DNA of 64,000 nt from contig CM051456.1 of NCBI GenBank assembly GCA_028274465.1, forward strand, positions 91,126,753 through 91,190,752, given 5' to 3'. How positions within the stretch are numbered: the stretch's first letter is position 1; the number at the start of each line of letters is the position of its first letter. The notes beneath the pieces are model-generated. The model had not been told where the DNA came from and ran no database searches. It saw nothing but the letters and a program-made list of their open reading frames with translations. The DNA is from Plantago ovata. Taxonomy: Eukaryota; Streptophyta; Magnoliopsida; Lamiales; Plantaginaceae. The position numbers were made by a program, and so were the translations under genes. Below are positions 43,601-56,494 of the stretch, piece by piece.

Positions 43601-46600
43601 AATTGACGTGTTTATATATATACGACATATACATAATCAATTAACCTGTATGTTAAGAAAATCTTTGAAATTCCACTGCGTACCCTAGGGGTAACTCTGA
43701 CCGTATTTTCTTACAGGTACTTGCTGAATTTAACTCAGATTCTGCTTGCCTTTTAGAACTTTGCTCTTTTTCAGCAAGCGGTTCTATGGGCAGTGGCTCA
43801 TCAACAGTAGGAGGGGTTTGGTTTCTCTTTCTGGTACTTATCTTTTCCCCCTTAGACACGGATTGCAACATCGGAGTGATGTGCAGAGAATAGAACTCAT
43901 TGCAATTTTCAGCAAGAGTATTTAAGTTGTTATACTTCATGATGATTTGATGCTGATCAGAAGTCATTTTTGACAACTCCTTTTGAATACTCACCATGTT
44001 CTCTTCATGTCTTTTCTCTGTTGCGGCCTTATCATCCATGAAAGTTCGAGCCTTCACTAGAGCGGTCTTTGCTATCTTGAGAGCTTGACTTACATCTTCT
44101 TCATAGCTCTTGTGATAAAAACTTTTGTCTTTCTGAGCTATTGTAAGTGTAGTAGTGCGTCTCAACACTGTAGCCAATATTTTCCCAATGTCAAGCGGGC
44201 TCTCAGCAAGCAATGCCTCATCTTCTGCTTTGCAGGCATCATGGACTTTCTTTAGTGCCAAAATTCTAGGAGTAAACTCCTCAACTCTTGGGAACGGCAC
44301 TAGGTTTGGGGTCAAGGAATGAACTTTTAGTTCTGAAGCAAACTGATCATCCTTTAGCAGCAATTCTCCTCTTAGATCATCATCTATATCATTTATGTAG
44401 TCAGGAGGAGGAATTTGAACCACTTTGGGATCTCTTTTGGATTGTTCATCCTCATTTGCTGATAAGTCATCGTCATCCTCAGATTCATCAAGGTCAGCAA
44501 CCTTGGAACCTAAGTCAGCAGCTTCATTTCCTTTTGGTTGAGTGGTTGCTGATGGAAACACTTCAGACTCAACAACTGGAGTTTGACCAGTAGTTAGTTT
44601 TAATTGAGTAGTTGCTGAGGGCAACGTTTGAGACTCAATTACTGGAGTTTCGCCAGTAGTTAGTTTTAATTGAGTAGTTGCTGAGGGCAACGTTTGAGAC
44701 TCAATTACTAGAGTTTCGCCAGTAGTAAGAGGAAGGGAGGGGACTTCCTTTGGTCTTGTTCTTGAAGATTCACCAATTTCTAGATCCTTCGTATGCCTTG
44801 CATGGATCAATAGACTGTTCTGTAGAGCGCGTTGGTAATCTTCATCCAATTCATCTTCATCATCAAGGTTTGCATCAGTGACCTTGGCATCAGAAATTTG
44901 GCTCTTGCCATTTTTCAAGGCAACCCGTTTTCTGGCATATTCTTCTTCAGTATCAGCACCTTGTACAGGTGCTTGATTTTCAGCAGCAGCAGGAGCAGGT
45001 TGAGATTCATGCTGAGGTTGTGGTTGTTCAGCTTGCTGATTGTCTTGTTGATCATTTTCAGCAACTGTCATTTTTAAACCACCAGCATCAGGACTTGGAC
45101 CTTGATTGTCATCATCATCGTCTTTCTTGTCCTTTGAATCTTTCCCTTCATCATCACTGGGATCAGTTGGAATATTTTCATCTTCTTCCTCTTCATCATC
45201 ATCGGTCAAAATTACTAGCTCGAGATGCTTGTACAAAGCAACACTTGTTACTTCCTCTTCCTCATTTATTTTGTGGGGATCAGCCACCACGGGTACAAAT
45301 GAACCCTTGAGCATCACAGCTTGTTCAGCTGGAGAGGCAATCTTGAATTTTTCCTTCATATTCTCTCTGATTTGAGCAATCAGATTTGAACTCATTTGCT
45401 GAGAATATGACATTTCTTCAGGAAGTATGGAATGAACGAATGTCTCGAGCTTTAGTAGAGAAGATCTCTTTTTCTCATTAGATAGATGAAGATGGAGATC
45501 AGAGAAATCCATTCGCCTGTATCTTTGCCAGTTGCTGACGGACTTAGCAACTCTTGACAAAGTTGTTCTTTTGAAGTTCAAGTACAGTTCCTCAGAACTT
45601 ACTTGTTGATCTTCAGTGATGAGTACCACTTCAGTGGTCTCCTTTAGAGCCTGAAAAAGAACGATATTTAGATCAGGATAGGTTTGGATAATTGCTTTAG
45701 AGTTCAAAGCTGAAACATGAATTACCTGCTGAGATTCAACGAGCTCATGTTGTACAATTTCCATTCCTTGAGGAGCTTGAGTAGCATCCTCCATTTGTTC
45801 ATCCTGAGATAAATTTGAGTTAGATACAAGTACTAAGCTGTCAAACTTAGTTTTATTACCAAAAACATTAACTACCTGCTGAGCAAGGAGTAGTGATTAT
45901 GGTGCAGAGGCTTCAGCAACCATCTGACTTGCATCTTGAGAAGTCTGTAGAGATAACATAATATTAGCAAAAGAATACGTTTCAGAAAGTGAAGTTTTAC
46001 TGATGGTTGAGTTATCTACCTACTGAAGAAGGACAGGTTGTGGCTCAGTCCTTTCAGCATTAACAGTTTCTTCATTTTCTGGGACTGTTTCTTCAGCAGA
46101 TTTCTTGGCTTGCTCTGTTTGAGAAAGCTGCGCGGTTTCAGCAATCTCCCTTGTCTCTGAAATGACAAGTTGAGCAGAAGCATCTTGACCTTTAAGCTCA
46201 CTGCTTGTCGTGAAGACATCAATGGATTTGTTGGATGATTCTTCAATCTCCAATTCCATTTGTTGGCTTATAGCTTCCAGTACAAGCTGGACTTTCTCAA
46301 TTGATGTCTTTGGTGAACTTGGGCCAGTATTCTCAGCATCACGAGATGCGTCGTTGAATAGTGCTTCTTGTGTTTCAGCAATTTCTGGAACTTGAACCAT
46401 TGCTGTCTCAGCAACTGGTTCTTCAGCAACCGGGGTTTCAGCAACTTGATGAGTTGCTTGTTCATAGAAGTATCAAATGTACTTCTCCTTTGCAAATCCA
46501 CCCCATTGCATCATCATCTCACACTTTGCAGTGTCAAGATATGACGGAGGCATAGGTTTTTCCGATATCCTATCGTTTTTCAACACAACTTTCATTGTGT

Positions 46601-46700
46601 TTGATGCCGGAGTAGTCACCGGAGCAGTGCGTTTCTCAACACTGTCAACCTTAGACGACTTTGAGGACTTGGAGGACTGTCTCTTTGGTGCCATTTCTTT
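40700..46700 (-). mobile_element. Accessory (env-like) region of the SIRE-like element
   Basis: Between pol and the 3' LTR lie about 4 kb of element sequence, not counting the nested solo LTR, with long open segments. Their products are rich in Glu, Gln, Ser and Thr, with acidic runs (DDDEEEEDENIP) and a likely coiled-coil stretch toward the C terminus, then a separate segment near the 3' LTR with many charged residues and no known domain. Sireviruses carry env-like genes in this place, but no signal peptide or clear membrane span was recognised. The region is interrupted by the nested solo LTR and a few breaks. Confidence 0.7.
41636..43715 (+). repeat. Solo LTR nested in the SIRE-like element (same family as 6358-8447)
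   Basis: 2,080 bp, TGATAGTGTATATGTCC to TTTTCTTACA, with a perfect target duplication GGTAC at 41631-41635 and 43716-43720. It matches the 5' LTR at 6358-8447 in reverse orientation at about 95% by eye. Only one LTR remains. It carries a (GC)n run near 43036 and the acidic leader segment near 43500-43590. Confidence 0.95.
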
Positions 46701-47589
46701 TTATAGAGAAGAAAATGTACGAAAAAGATAGTTTGCTTTTTTACCGGAGGTACAGTAGATTCAGGCTAAAATTTGCAGAGAAAGGAAATGTGAGTTAAAG
46801 AATTTTGTCATTTCTCTAACTCCTTCTTTATATAGTGTCTCTGATGTGCGAGAAATTCAATCGATTTGAACTCTCAGCAAGGGTAAAACAGAGAAACACA
46901 GGCGTTAGTGGAGCCTTTGCATTAAATGCGTAGTGGCCCACTAACTTGAAACCGTCAGAGCATTCTCTCTCTTTGTTTTATTAACCGTTATATCAATAAC
47001 TCCTTTTAATCAATGGCCACGATTGTATTTCATGTCATGATTATTACGAGTTTATCTGTGCCCGATTAACGTCACAAATTGATTTTACCGAGTATTAAGG
47101 GATTAGATTGCTTGCTGAAATAGACAAGAATCTTTTCAGCGAGTTTGCATTAATAGCCTAGATACTTGCTGAAAGTTCCCCCTTACATAGATATCTCATA
47201 TTTTCTTAAGTTTAAAAGATATTTCTGATTTCCCGTATCAGTAAATTCTTTTGTACTTGAGATATCCTTTGGTAAAATCTAAGAAATGAGTTTTTCTCTT
47301 TTTCTGAGTTCCCGTCTCAGAATATTCCCTTGATACTTGAATACCTGTTTCAGTATCTTTGATTGTCTGAATGCCTGTTTCAACAACCCTTAAGGTTTTT
47401 CTCTTACTGAGTGCCTGTCTCAGCAAGTGATCAAGTTTCCTAACAAATACCCGTTTTGAAGGAATTACTTGCTGTTTCAGCAATCATGTAGTGACCTATC
47501 ATTTTTTAGAAGAAATTAGTAGACGGAGCTTTTAAGTAAGAATACTTTGGTTTGCTGAATACCTATTTCAGCATTCTACCAAATGTATT

Positions 47590-50500
47590 CTTTATTGAGG
47601 TAGTTCAATCAATCCAAGGTTATACCTTAGCATTGCGAACCTATTATCTGGTAGGGGCTTGGTAAAGATGTCAGCAAGCTGATCATCAGTGCCTACTTTC
47701 ACAACCTCAATATCTCCTTTGTCCACATGATCTCTAATGAAATGATGTCTAATATCAATGTGCTTAGTTCTAGAGTGAAACTTAGGATTTTGCGTGATAG
47801 CAATAGCACTTGTATTATCACAAAAGATTGGTGTTTTCTTTGCAGAAATACCATAATCTCTTAATTGTTGCTGAATCCATAGGATTTGAGCTGTGCAACA
47901 ACCAGCTGCAATGTATTCAGATTCAGTGGATGAATTGGCAACACAGGTTTGCTTCTTGCTGAACCATAATATTAATCTAGTACCCAAAAACTGACAAGTT
48001 CCAGAGGTACTTTTTCTATCAAGAGTTGATCCTCCATGATCAGCATCAGAATAACCAACCAATTCTAGTCCAGAATCTTTAGGATACCATAATCCAACAT
48101 TGACTGTACCTTTGACATATTTCAGTATCTTGATTGCCTTTTTGTAGTGTGATTCTCTTGGATCAGATTGGAATCTTGCACACACACAAACAACATACTG
48201 AATGTCAGGTCTACTTGCTGTTAAGTACAACAAGGAACCAATGAGCTTCCTATACTTGTGTTCTTCAACACTTTTATCTTCTTTAGTATAGCCCAATTTG
48301 GTACCAACACTCATAGGGATCTTTTCAGGTTTCTCTTCCTCTTTGATCCTAAACTTTATGAGCATTTCTTTTGCATACTTTGCTTGATTTATGAATATTC
48401 CATCTTTGAGTTGCTTGACTTGCAATCCTAGGAAATAATTCAATTTTCCCATCATACTCATTTCAAACTTGTTTGTCATGAGTTTGGCAAAATCATCACA
48501 AAGTTGCTTGTCCTTAGATCCAAAAATTATGTCATCCACATAAATTTGAACTAAGAGAATTTTACCATCATGGTTCATGGTAAATAAGGTTTTGTCAACT
48601 TCACCTTTCTTGAAACCATTTTCCAGCAAGAACTTAGCCAAGGTATCATACCATGCTCTTGGTGCTTGCTTTAGACCATATACAGCTTTCTGAAGCTTGT
48701 ATACCATCTTGATTTCTGAGGGAAGTTCAAAGCCAGGGGGTTGTTCTAAGTAGACTTCTTCAGCAAGTTCACCATTCAAGAATGCACTTTTAACATCCAT
48801 TTGGTAAACAATGAAGTCATTGTGAGCAGCAAAGGCCAAGAAAATCCTAATTGCATCCAATCTTGCAACTGGTGCATAAGACTCATCATAGTCCAATCCT
48901 TCAGTCTGACAGTAACCTTGAGCAACTAAACGTGCTTTATTTCTTGTTACTTCACCAGACTCACTCAGCTTGTTTCTGAACACCCACTTTGTACCAATAG
49001 CTTTCTTGCCTTCAGCAAGCGGTACAAGTTTCCAGACTTTGTTCCTTTCGAATTGATCCAGTTCTTCTTGCATTGCCTTTATCCATTCAGAATGCTTTAA
49101 AGCTTCTTCTATGGTTTTAGGTTCAATTTCTGAAACAAAGCAAGAGAACAATGATTCTACTTCTACGACAGTTGCTTCTTCAGCAAGTCCATGAGTAGCT
49201 TTGGATCTAGTCACTTGGCGTTTATTAATATCACCAATCATATCCGTAGAGGGATGATCTCTAATCCATTTATTAACAGGTTTTCTACTTGTTGGATCTG
49301 GATATGTTTGCTCATCAGCATGTGACTCTTCAGTATGTACTTGTTCAGTACTACTGGGATTTTGTGTCTCTGCTGAGATTGGTTCATCAGCAACTGCTTG
49401 TTCAGCATTGCTTGATTGAGGTAGCTCATCAGCAGGCACGGGAGGTTGCGTAGTTTCAGCAACTTCCGGAGCAACTGCGTCTTTTGCTGGAAATTCTTTG
49501 TCGTGAACTATATTTATCTTGTCATGACTTGGGGGAGGAGAGTCATTGTCAGAATCATCATTTAGTTCAATTGACTTGATTTGCCTAGCATTAGATTCAG
49601 TTCTTTGCTCATGTATGATTAACTTTTTCATACATTCTGATATTTCTTCTTCAGCAGGCACTCCTTGTTTCTTTTCATAGAATACAACATGCACTGATTC
49701 TTCGATCTTTTGTGCCTTTTTGTTGTAAACTCTATAAGCTTTACTATGCAAGGAGTAACCGAGAAATATCGCTTCGTCTGCCTTTGGTTGAAATGTTCTT
49801 AGGTATTCTCTACCATTATTAAGAACGAAACACTTGCAACCAAATACTCTTAGATGAGTGATATTAGGAGGTCTTCCAACAAACAATTCATAAGGAGTTT
49901 TGTTGTATTCCTTAGTAATCAAACATATGTTTTGAGTGTAACATGCGGTATTAATCGCTTCAACCCAGTAAGCCTCACTTATTTCAGTGTCAACAAGCAT
50001 TGTTCTTGCGGCTTCTTTCAGGGTACGATTCTTCCGTTCAGCAACACCGTTTTGCTGTGGTGTTCTTACTGAGGATAACTGATGTTGTATACCTTTAGAG
50101 GTACAATATTCAGTTATGTACTGGTTTACAAACTCAGTACCATGGTCTGTCCTTATGACTTTTACCTTGTCATTTTTCATGACTTCAAGCTTATTCAGCA
50201 AGTTAGGTATTTTAGTCCTGGTTTCAGATTTGTGCTTGATGAATACTACCCAAGTGAATCTTGAATAGTCATCCACCACGACCAGACCATACTTCTTACC
50301 AGCATAGCTTGTTGAAGAAGATTCAAACAAGTCCATGTGCAAGAGTTGTAAAGGTTTTGTAGTTGACGGTACTGCCTTGTTCTTGAAAGAGGATTTGGTT
50401 TGCTTTCCTTGCTGACATGCATTGCAAACACCATCCTTCTTAAAAGTAACCTTAGGTAATCCAACTACAAGTGCCTTTTTAGACAACTTATTCAGCGTCT

Positions 50501-50900
50501 TGAAGTTTAGATGACTTGTTCGTTTATGCCATAACCATGCTTTTTCAGCAAGGCAATCGTGATCTGAGACAAGGCATTTTTCAACGATTGCTGAAGACCA
50601 ATCTACGCTGTACAAGCCTCCTGATCTTCTTGCAATCATAATTACCTTTTTAGTCTCGAAATCTATAAGTTTACATTCATCACTTTTGATTTTGATGAAG
50701 TATCCTTTGTCAGCAAACTGATTCATGCTGAAAAGGTTAAACTTAAGATTTTTGACATAAAGAACTCCAGTAATGGTTATGCATCCTAACTTCACGTCAC
50801 CATAGCCTTTTGTAGAACCGGAGCCTCCACCAGCAAACCTTATTGTTGGACCTTTAGACCACCGTCTATAGTTTATAAGGTTATTCTTGTTGCCCGTCAT
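47590..50900 (-). mobile_element. pol: pol region of the SIRE-like element
   Basis: About 1,100 residues. The gag-pre-integrase HHCC zinc region ([28 protein letters not shown]) is followed by the integrase core ([14 protein letters not shown]), reverse transcriptase ([11 protein letters not shown]) and a Copia RNase H ([18 protein letters not shown]). The family is a Ty1/Copia Sirevirus, judged by the sequence and by the extra downstream region. The length of the open region supports recent activity. Confidence 0.92.
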
Positions 50901-50929
50901 GTGCTTTCCACAACCACTATCAAAGTGTC

Positions 50930-52220
50930 AGATTGCATCGTTTGTCTCCGTGGCTGCAGTCTGACCGGCCATGAGGCAGAACTCGTAATTTGACACATCT
51001 GGATAAGCTTCCATAGCTATTCCACAAACTTCTTTGCCAATCTCCACATCTAGAGTGGCTTCTTCATCGTCAGTGTCTGAGCTTTCATCCTCACTGTCTT
51101 CGGAGCTAGTATCAATGCATAATGCATCGATTTTTGCTTGAAGATTCTTCTTTTCTTCAGCAATAAAAGCTCTTTTGAACTTCTTCTTCTTTTCAGCAGA
51201 TTTGCCTTTCAGCAAAGGGCAATTAGCTTTGAAGTGTCCAGGTTTTTTGCAGTAAAAGCAGAGATCATTTCCAACTGCTGGTTCTTCTGATGAAGTTGCT
51301 TGCTGAGCTTGCTTGTTCGGCGAGCTAGTCTCATTTTTGTACTTATGGTAGTTGTTACCAAGATGCTTTTTCAGCTTCTCTTTTGCTTTTCGCCTTTCAA
51401 GTTCCTTGCTGATGAATTTCTTCATGTTTTTGACAACCAAAGAGTTTTCATCAGTAGGCTCATTATCATTCTTCTTTTCAGAAGATGACGGCTTTGCAGC
51501 AAGAGCAATGTTTTGCAATTTTTCAGCAAACACATTTTCTCTTTGCTTTGTCTCATAATTGACAGTAGCAAGATGAGAGAACAACTCTGTTGGTGTAATA
51601 TCTGGCATTCCTTGATTGTAATAGAAATTCTGAGTGTGGATCCATTCTTGATTCAGACTTCTGATAATGGTTTTCACCTTCTCAGAATCTGAGTAAAGAT
51701 TTCCAACACCTAAGGCTGCCATTTCACTAACAAGAGTTGTGAATCTGAAATCCAAGTCTTCCAGTGACTCGTTTGTACCTTGTTTAAAGTTTTGAAACTT
51801 TAATTTAAGTACTTCAAGTTTGTTTTCCTTGGTTTTGTCAGATCCAACACAAAGATCTTGAACCATTTTCCAAGCTTCCTTAGCAGTTTTAGCACCCCAC
51901 AGTTTGCACTGTATGGTATCCGGAGTTGATCGAATGATGATGTTTCTTGCTTGGCCATCAAGACGGAATCTCTTGGCTTCGTCGGAAGTCCATTCCTCTC
52001 TTGGTTTTGGCACAACGGTATCAGCCGGGTCGCCTAAGATAGTTTCCTTTCCAGCTTCAGTGGTCTTGTGAGGGAAACTCCTTTCAACCTTAGTGATCTT
52101 GATAGGTCCATCATTAATGACAGTGACCATCTCATCACTAATGGCCTCAAGATGTAACATCATATTGTTTCGCCATTTTTCGTAGTTTTCCAGCTTCAGC
52201 AAGGGAGCATCTCCTAAAGA
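50930..52220 (-). mobile_element. gag: gag region of the SIRE-like element
   Basis: About 430 residues. A UBN2-type gag domain from the N terminus (LENYEKWRNNMMLHLEAIS, AKEAWKMVQDLC, LEDLDFRFTTLVSEMAALG) is followed by a basic linker and one CCHC zinc knuckle (CFYCKKPGHFKANC) and an acidic C terminus. The gag protein forms the virus-like particle. A close relative lies at 12.7-13.9 kb. Confidence 0.9.
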
Positions 52221-52335
52221 CATCCTGTCAGCAAAGCACTACCAAACTGATCAAGTGAGAGTGATTTACGGAAAGCACCAAAGGGGATCTAGGTTCAGTG
52301 CTGAAGGTTAAAGAACCTCCAGCTCTGATACCACT

Positions 52336-53908
52336 TGTTGGTCCCTTTAAACAACAAGAAAAGACTAGAGGGGGGGGTGAATAGTATTTTCAAACTTTCG
52401 TCGTTTAAAACTTTCTCAGCAAGTGCTTATTACTTTTCAGTAATGAGTTTGTTGATACTTAACTTTCTCAGCAAGCGCAAGTTACTTCACAGTAACTAGG
52501 TTTGCTGATACTTAAAATCAGAGAGCGGAAGTCTTTGATACAATAAGTGCTCTTTCAGTAAATGAAGGTTTCAGCAAGTGATGTGAGTGACTGTGTACAC
52601 ATAAATATGATTTGCTGAAAACTAAGTACAGTAAGTAAATCACACAAACACTTTTATAGTGGTATCTGAGAGTGGCGTAATCTCTCAACTAATCCACTTT
52701 GTCCTTTCTAGGACTGAATCCACTAAGATAAGATTGAGGTTCCTTACAACACCTATCTAGAGCGATTCAAACAGAAACCAAAGCACACTTGCTTCGTCTC
52801 CAACCTAATCTAGAGAATGCAACCTTGTTCTCCACCAAACTTGGTACTTTTAATCAGCAAAACTATGCTCGATTAAGTTCCCCCTGAATATCACGCCTGA
52901 AAGGGTGTATTTTCAGTTAGAGAGGTTTGGGATGAGATAACTTAATTATAACTTACTCAGTTACAACAAGTAATCTAAGAAACAAAACTTTGAATACTTT
53001 GCAGTAAACAAGTTTGATTGTTTCTGGTGTCAAGACTTGTTCTTGTTCGAAAGAAAGAAAGAACACTTAACTAATTTCTTAGTCGTGTAAATTCTACTTC
53101 TTCACAAGTAGCTTTTTCAAGATTTAAGTCTTGGAACGGATCAATGGCAGTAGAGAATATTGAAGGGTATGTGAGTTTAAGCACAAGTGAGAGTATGATC
53201 ACGTTGTTGACACACTTCAACTCTTTGCCGGATGACCTCTAATTATAGTGAAAATAAGGAGCCGTTTGAATTTCAAATTCTAAGGCTTTTGTTCCTTAAA
53301 ATGTCACTATCTTGCTTTTGTACTTTCAGCAGCGTCCTTGTTTGTCTTCTAGTCTTCATGTCCTTCGCGTGCATGCTTTGCATTTAATGCTTATTTGAAT
53401 AGAATTCAAACAGTAACATTGGAGCGCAAATGCAAGTACTTTCAGCAAGAGGTCACATATGTTCCATCAGCAAGTGGTCAGTCTCAGTTTCAGCAAGCAC
53501 AACCTACTCTGTCATTCAGATTTTCACTTATGCAATGCTGTTGCTGAAGTTTCCACTTTCTGAGCAACATGTGCCTTTGTAGATACCAGTCTTCAGAAAT
53601 CTTCTAGTCTTCAGTCTTCGAAATCTTCAAGATTCTGAGCGGTTCTAAATGCTTCAATAGTTTGTTTGTAAAAACAAAGTACATCATCAGCAAATGCTTC
53701 AATAGGTTGTATTTCTTTTCAGAAAACAAGATACATCATAAGCTTTAAAACCAACCTATCTAGCACCTATTCTAAGTCTTCAGCAAACGTTCCTCTTTTA
53801 CAATGTCCTTAAAATTCTAAATTCCTATGGACCTTAAGAGTACTAGTTACTGGACTTTCCTTAATTTAGCATAGTTAATTGCTCATCAAAATTACAAGAT
53901 TCCTAACA
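52336..53908 (-). repeat. 5' LTR of the SIRE-like element
   Basis: 1,573 bp, TGTTGGTCCC to TTCCTAACA, next to the primer-binding site (52321-52333) after a 2-base spacer. It matches 38870-40446 closely. Confidence 0.93.
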
Positions 53909-53913
53909 TAGAG

Positions 53914-54320
53914 AAACGTAGAGTCGTCACTCATCAGTACATTAATATTCTTAAAAGTTTTAATTGTATGATCTGTATGTGTTTAGAATTTGATTCGATT
54001 CGATTAGTTAGAGTTTTGTTATGATGCACTTCTTATTTTTTTTCGAATGATATATGGATTACTTTAGAGCAGTACTCATCTCCTACTCATCTATGGAGAT
54101 GAGTACTACTAGTATACTATTTCTCCATGGATGACTGATTTTTTTGTTTTTGAAATAAAATATTAGGGTCTTTAATCTTTATGCATTGACAATAATAACT
54201 ATTAAAAGTTGAAACGTACTACTACATAATAACATGCATCTTTCAACAAATTAATAAGAAGAAATCATAGAAGGTACAAATAAATTTCAAGAAACTATAC
54301 TAGCTACTAATATATGATCA
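53914..54320. other. Intergenic between the SIRE-like element and the BAHD gene
   Basis: AT-rich. It should contain the 3' untranslated region of the BAHD gene at its right side. Nothing else is seen. Confidence 0.6.
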
Positions 54321-55770
54321 TCAAAGTTTTAACCCTTTAAGAAAAATAGCTGACACTTTCTCCATCCTTTCCTTAGGCAAAGAAAAACCAAATTCCAATC
54401 CACCTTCAAAGTCTCTAAAGACATGGAATGATTCTCTGCATCAATGGTCACAACTTCAACTTTCTCAGCTCTTCCCCACCCAAAATCCACACCATACAGA
54501 TCAAACTTAGGCGAACCTGATATCCCAAGTATACTCAATCCCGCAAATATTTTCCCAAAATCTGTCATCCAGTTCTCAGCTCCTTTCAACACTTCATCCT
54601 TCTTGTTCAACCTATTCTTGATCACCTCCGCCGTCATAGTTGCCGCTTGTACAAGTCCTTCATCCCCCACCAGCACATTCCGCGGGATAATCGCGTTCCC
54701 GAACCCCAGAAAGTTTCCAAAGTAATTCGCAGGGAGCGGCGGATCCACACGCGCCCTGATGTCAGACGCGAAGAGGAACATCTCATCACGTTCTTCAACT
54801 TCTTCCCCTGATTTCAAGAAGCTAGTCCAGGCGTAAGCTGTCGACACCACAAACGAGGACACGAACCCTAAGCCTGGATTCTTGGACAGAACTGATTCCT
54901 TCAGTCTTTTTATATCTGTCTCTTGGAGTACAAAAGTATGTCGAACACGTTCAATTGGTAACAAGAACGTCTCGGATTTGAAAGGGATATGTTTAAACAC
55001 GTTCCCGTATATTGTGTCTATTCCAAGTGGATCTTTGATTAGTGTTCTGTCGAAAACCGGGAGTAACTCGTTGTTCGGCTTGAGAAGCTCTTCATCGTCA
55101 CCGAGTTTGTTGATTGCAGACCATGCCCTGATGAAACGGAAGATCGAACTAGCATCCCCAACGCTGTGTAGGTTTGAAAAACCGACACAGAATCCCCGTC
55201 CTGGGAAAACCGTTACCTATAACAGTTAAAAAAGTACACACTAACCAAACCGTCTATAACCAAGAAAGTTGATAACTACGTCAAATTCACATTTATTTAC
55301 AAGTTCGAACTTTATACCTGCAGGGCTAAAACCGGGACTATCTTGTGCCCATTTTTCTCCTTAACGGGCGGTAACTTTGGTACAAAGTCATAGAACTCAT
55401 CGACATCTCGTGCCTGATAGCCAGTGAGATGGTCGAAATCTTTGGTGGACGCGGCGGTCGTAAAGGAAACATAGTCTCCATTGACGTATCGGATCACGGG
55501 CTTATTTTCATCGGTTGTTGGGTAGAGTAAGTTTCCTGCTAAAGGAAGGTAGTGTTTGAGAGTGAGGGAGAGGGAATGCTTGAGGCGTGGAACGATAGTA
55601 TTGACAAAATCGTGTTTGGAACCGGTGAAGTTGTAGAAAAGGAGGCGGCGAATCGGGAGGAAATGAATCCATGGCATGTCAAGAAACGTTAACGGGAGAG
55701 TTAACTCGGTTTTTTTTGGCGATGTTGTTGGAGCAACATGTGAGTTGTCGAGGAGTTGTAGTATAGTCAT
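54321..55770 (-). CDS. BAHD acyltransferase, malonyltransferase-like (clade I), two exons
   Basis: BAHD enzymes move an acyl group from acyl-CoA to an alcohol or amine in the cytosol; this subgroup usually malonylates phenolic or anthocyanin glucosides. Exon 1 55318-55770 (Met at 55770; TELTLPLTFLDMPWIHFLP, LKHYLPLAGNLLYP) joins exon 2 (from 55216) through a 101-bp intron. The catalytic HXXXD is HSVGD at about residues 168-172 and the structural DFGWG lies at about 395-399. The YFGNC motif typical of the clade reads YFGNF (about 316-320). After DFGWG the frame shifts near 54420: the expected ending (FEGGLEFGFSLPKERM) is readable one frame over and stops at 54321, while the continuous frame stops at 54329-54331. 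Either the last 35 or so residues are altered or a consensus base is wrong. The exact substrate cannot be told. Confidence 0.85.
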
Positions 55771-56202
55771 TGTGTTGGTTTGATAGAGATTTAGCTTGAT
55801 GGTCTGGGTTTCTTCTGCATACTTATTAAAAAAATTATTTAAAAAAAATTAAAGGAACGAAGATCCCAAAATGTACATAACCCGATTTCTCCCGTACATA
55901 CCACTAATAGACTAATACAACACCTAATTAAAGACTAGTGGTCTCGGTCGATTTCCGTGTAAAAGTTGTAGTAGTAGTACTAAATTAATGAATTACTACT
56001 CTATGACATAGTCACATACGTGTAGGATGTAAAATGCTTCTAGATTGGAATCAATCGGATACACACCACATGTTCATCAGTTCATGGAGTCACCAAGTCT
56101 GTCTGACCGTTCCACTCACCGACTCTCACTCGTCCGTAAGGATCAAGTAAAGAATTGAATGTCGCCCACATGACATGATGGAACTTTTTTTGTTCCTTGG
56201 TA

Positions 56203-56494
56203 ATCCCTCCATTCCAATGGATTATCTCCGTATGTCCAAACTAAATAATTGTTTTATTACAAAGTTTCTAAAAAATTTCTAAAAGGAATATTTATCGCGA
56301 TCTTTGATTACATATAACTCTTAAATTACATTAGAAAAAAATATAATAAAATTATATTATGAAATAAATGGAGTATATTTTCATAATTAACTTTTAATTT
56401 ATATTGATACAGTTTAATTTAAAATCTATACGTGGTCAAAGGTCGCAATTAATAGTCCCCTTAGGAACTTTGTAATGAAACGAAGAAAGTATAT
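56203..56494. repeat. Stowaway-like MITE (degenerate)
   Basis: The left end TCCCTCCATTCCAATGG and the right end AATGAAACGAAGAAAGTA are roughly complementary, as in Stowaway-like MITEs, with TA nearby. The match is imperfect. Confidence 0.35.

Larger units (their letters stand above)
38870..53908 (-). mobile_element. Nearly whole Sirevirus/SIRE-like Copia retrotransposon (15 kb)
   Basis: A 15,039-bp element read on the minus strand, with LTRs at 52336-53908 (5') and 38870-40446 (3') and a perfect target duplication TAGAG at 38865-38869 and 53909-53913. The tRNA-Met-type primer-binding site lies at 52321-52333 and a purine tract (AAAAAGGGGGAAATT on the minus strand) at 40447-40462. Parts in order are gag, a protease/integrase/reverse transcriptase/RNase H pol region, and a long accessory (env-like) region as in Sireviruses. 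A solo LTR of another Copia family (41636-43715) is nested in the accessory region. Without it the element is about 13 kb. The LTRs differ by roughly 2% by eye, so it is young. It looks whole apart from the nested insertion and about three or four further breaks. Confidence 0.92.

Noticed and set aside
44288-45375. Plus-strand Ser/His-rich frames opposite the accessory region
   Set aside because: Antisense shadows of the acidic repeats in the SIRE-like element.
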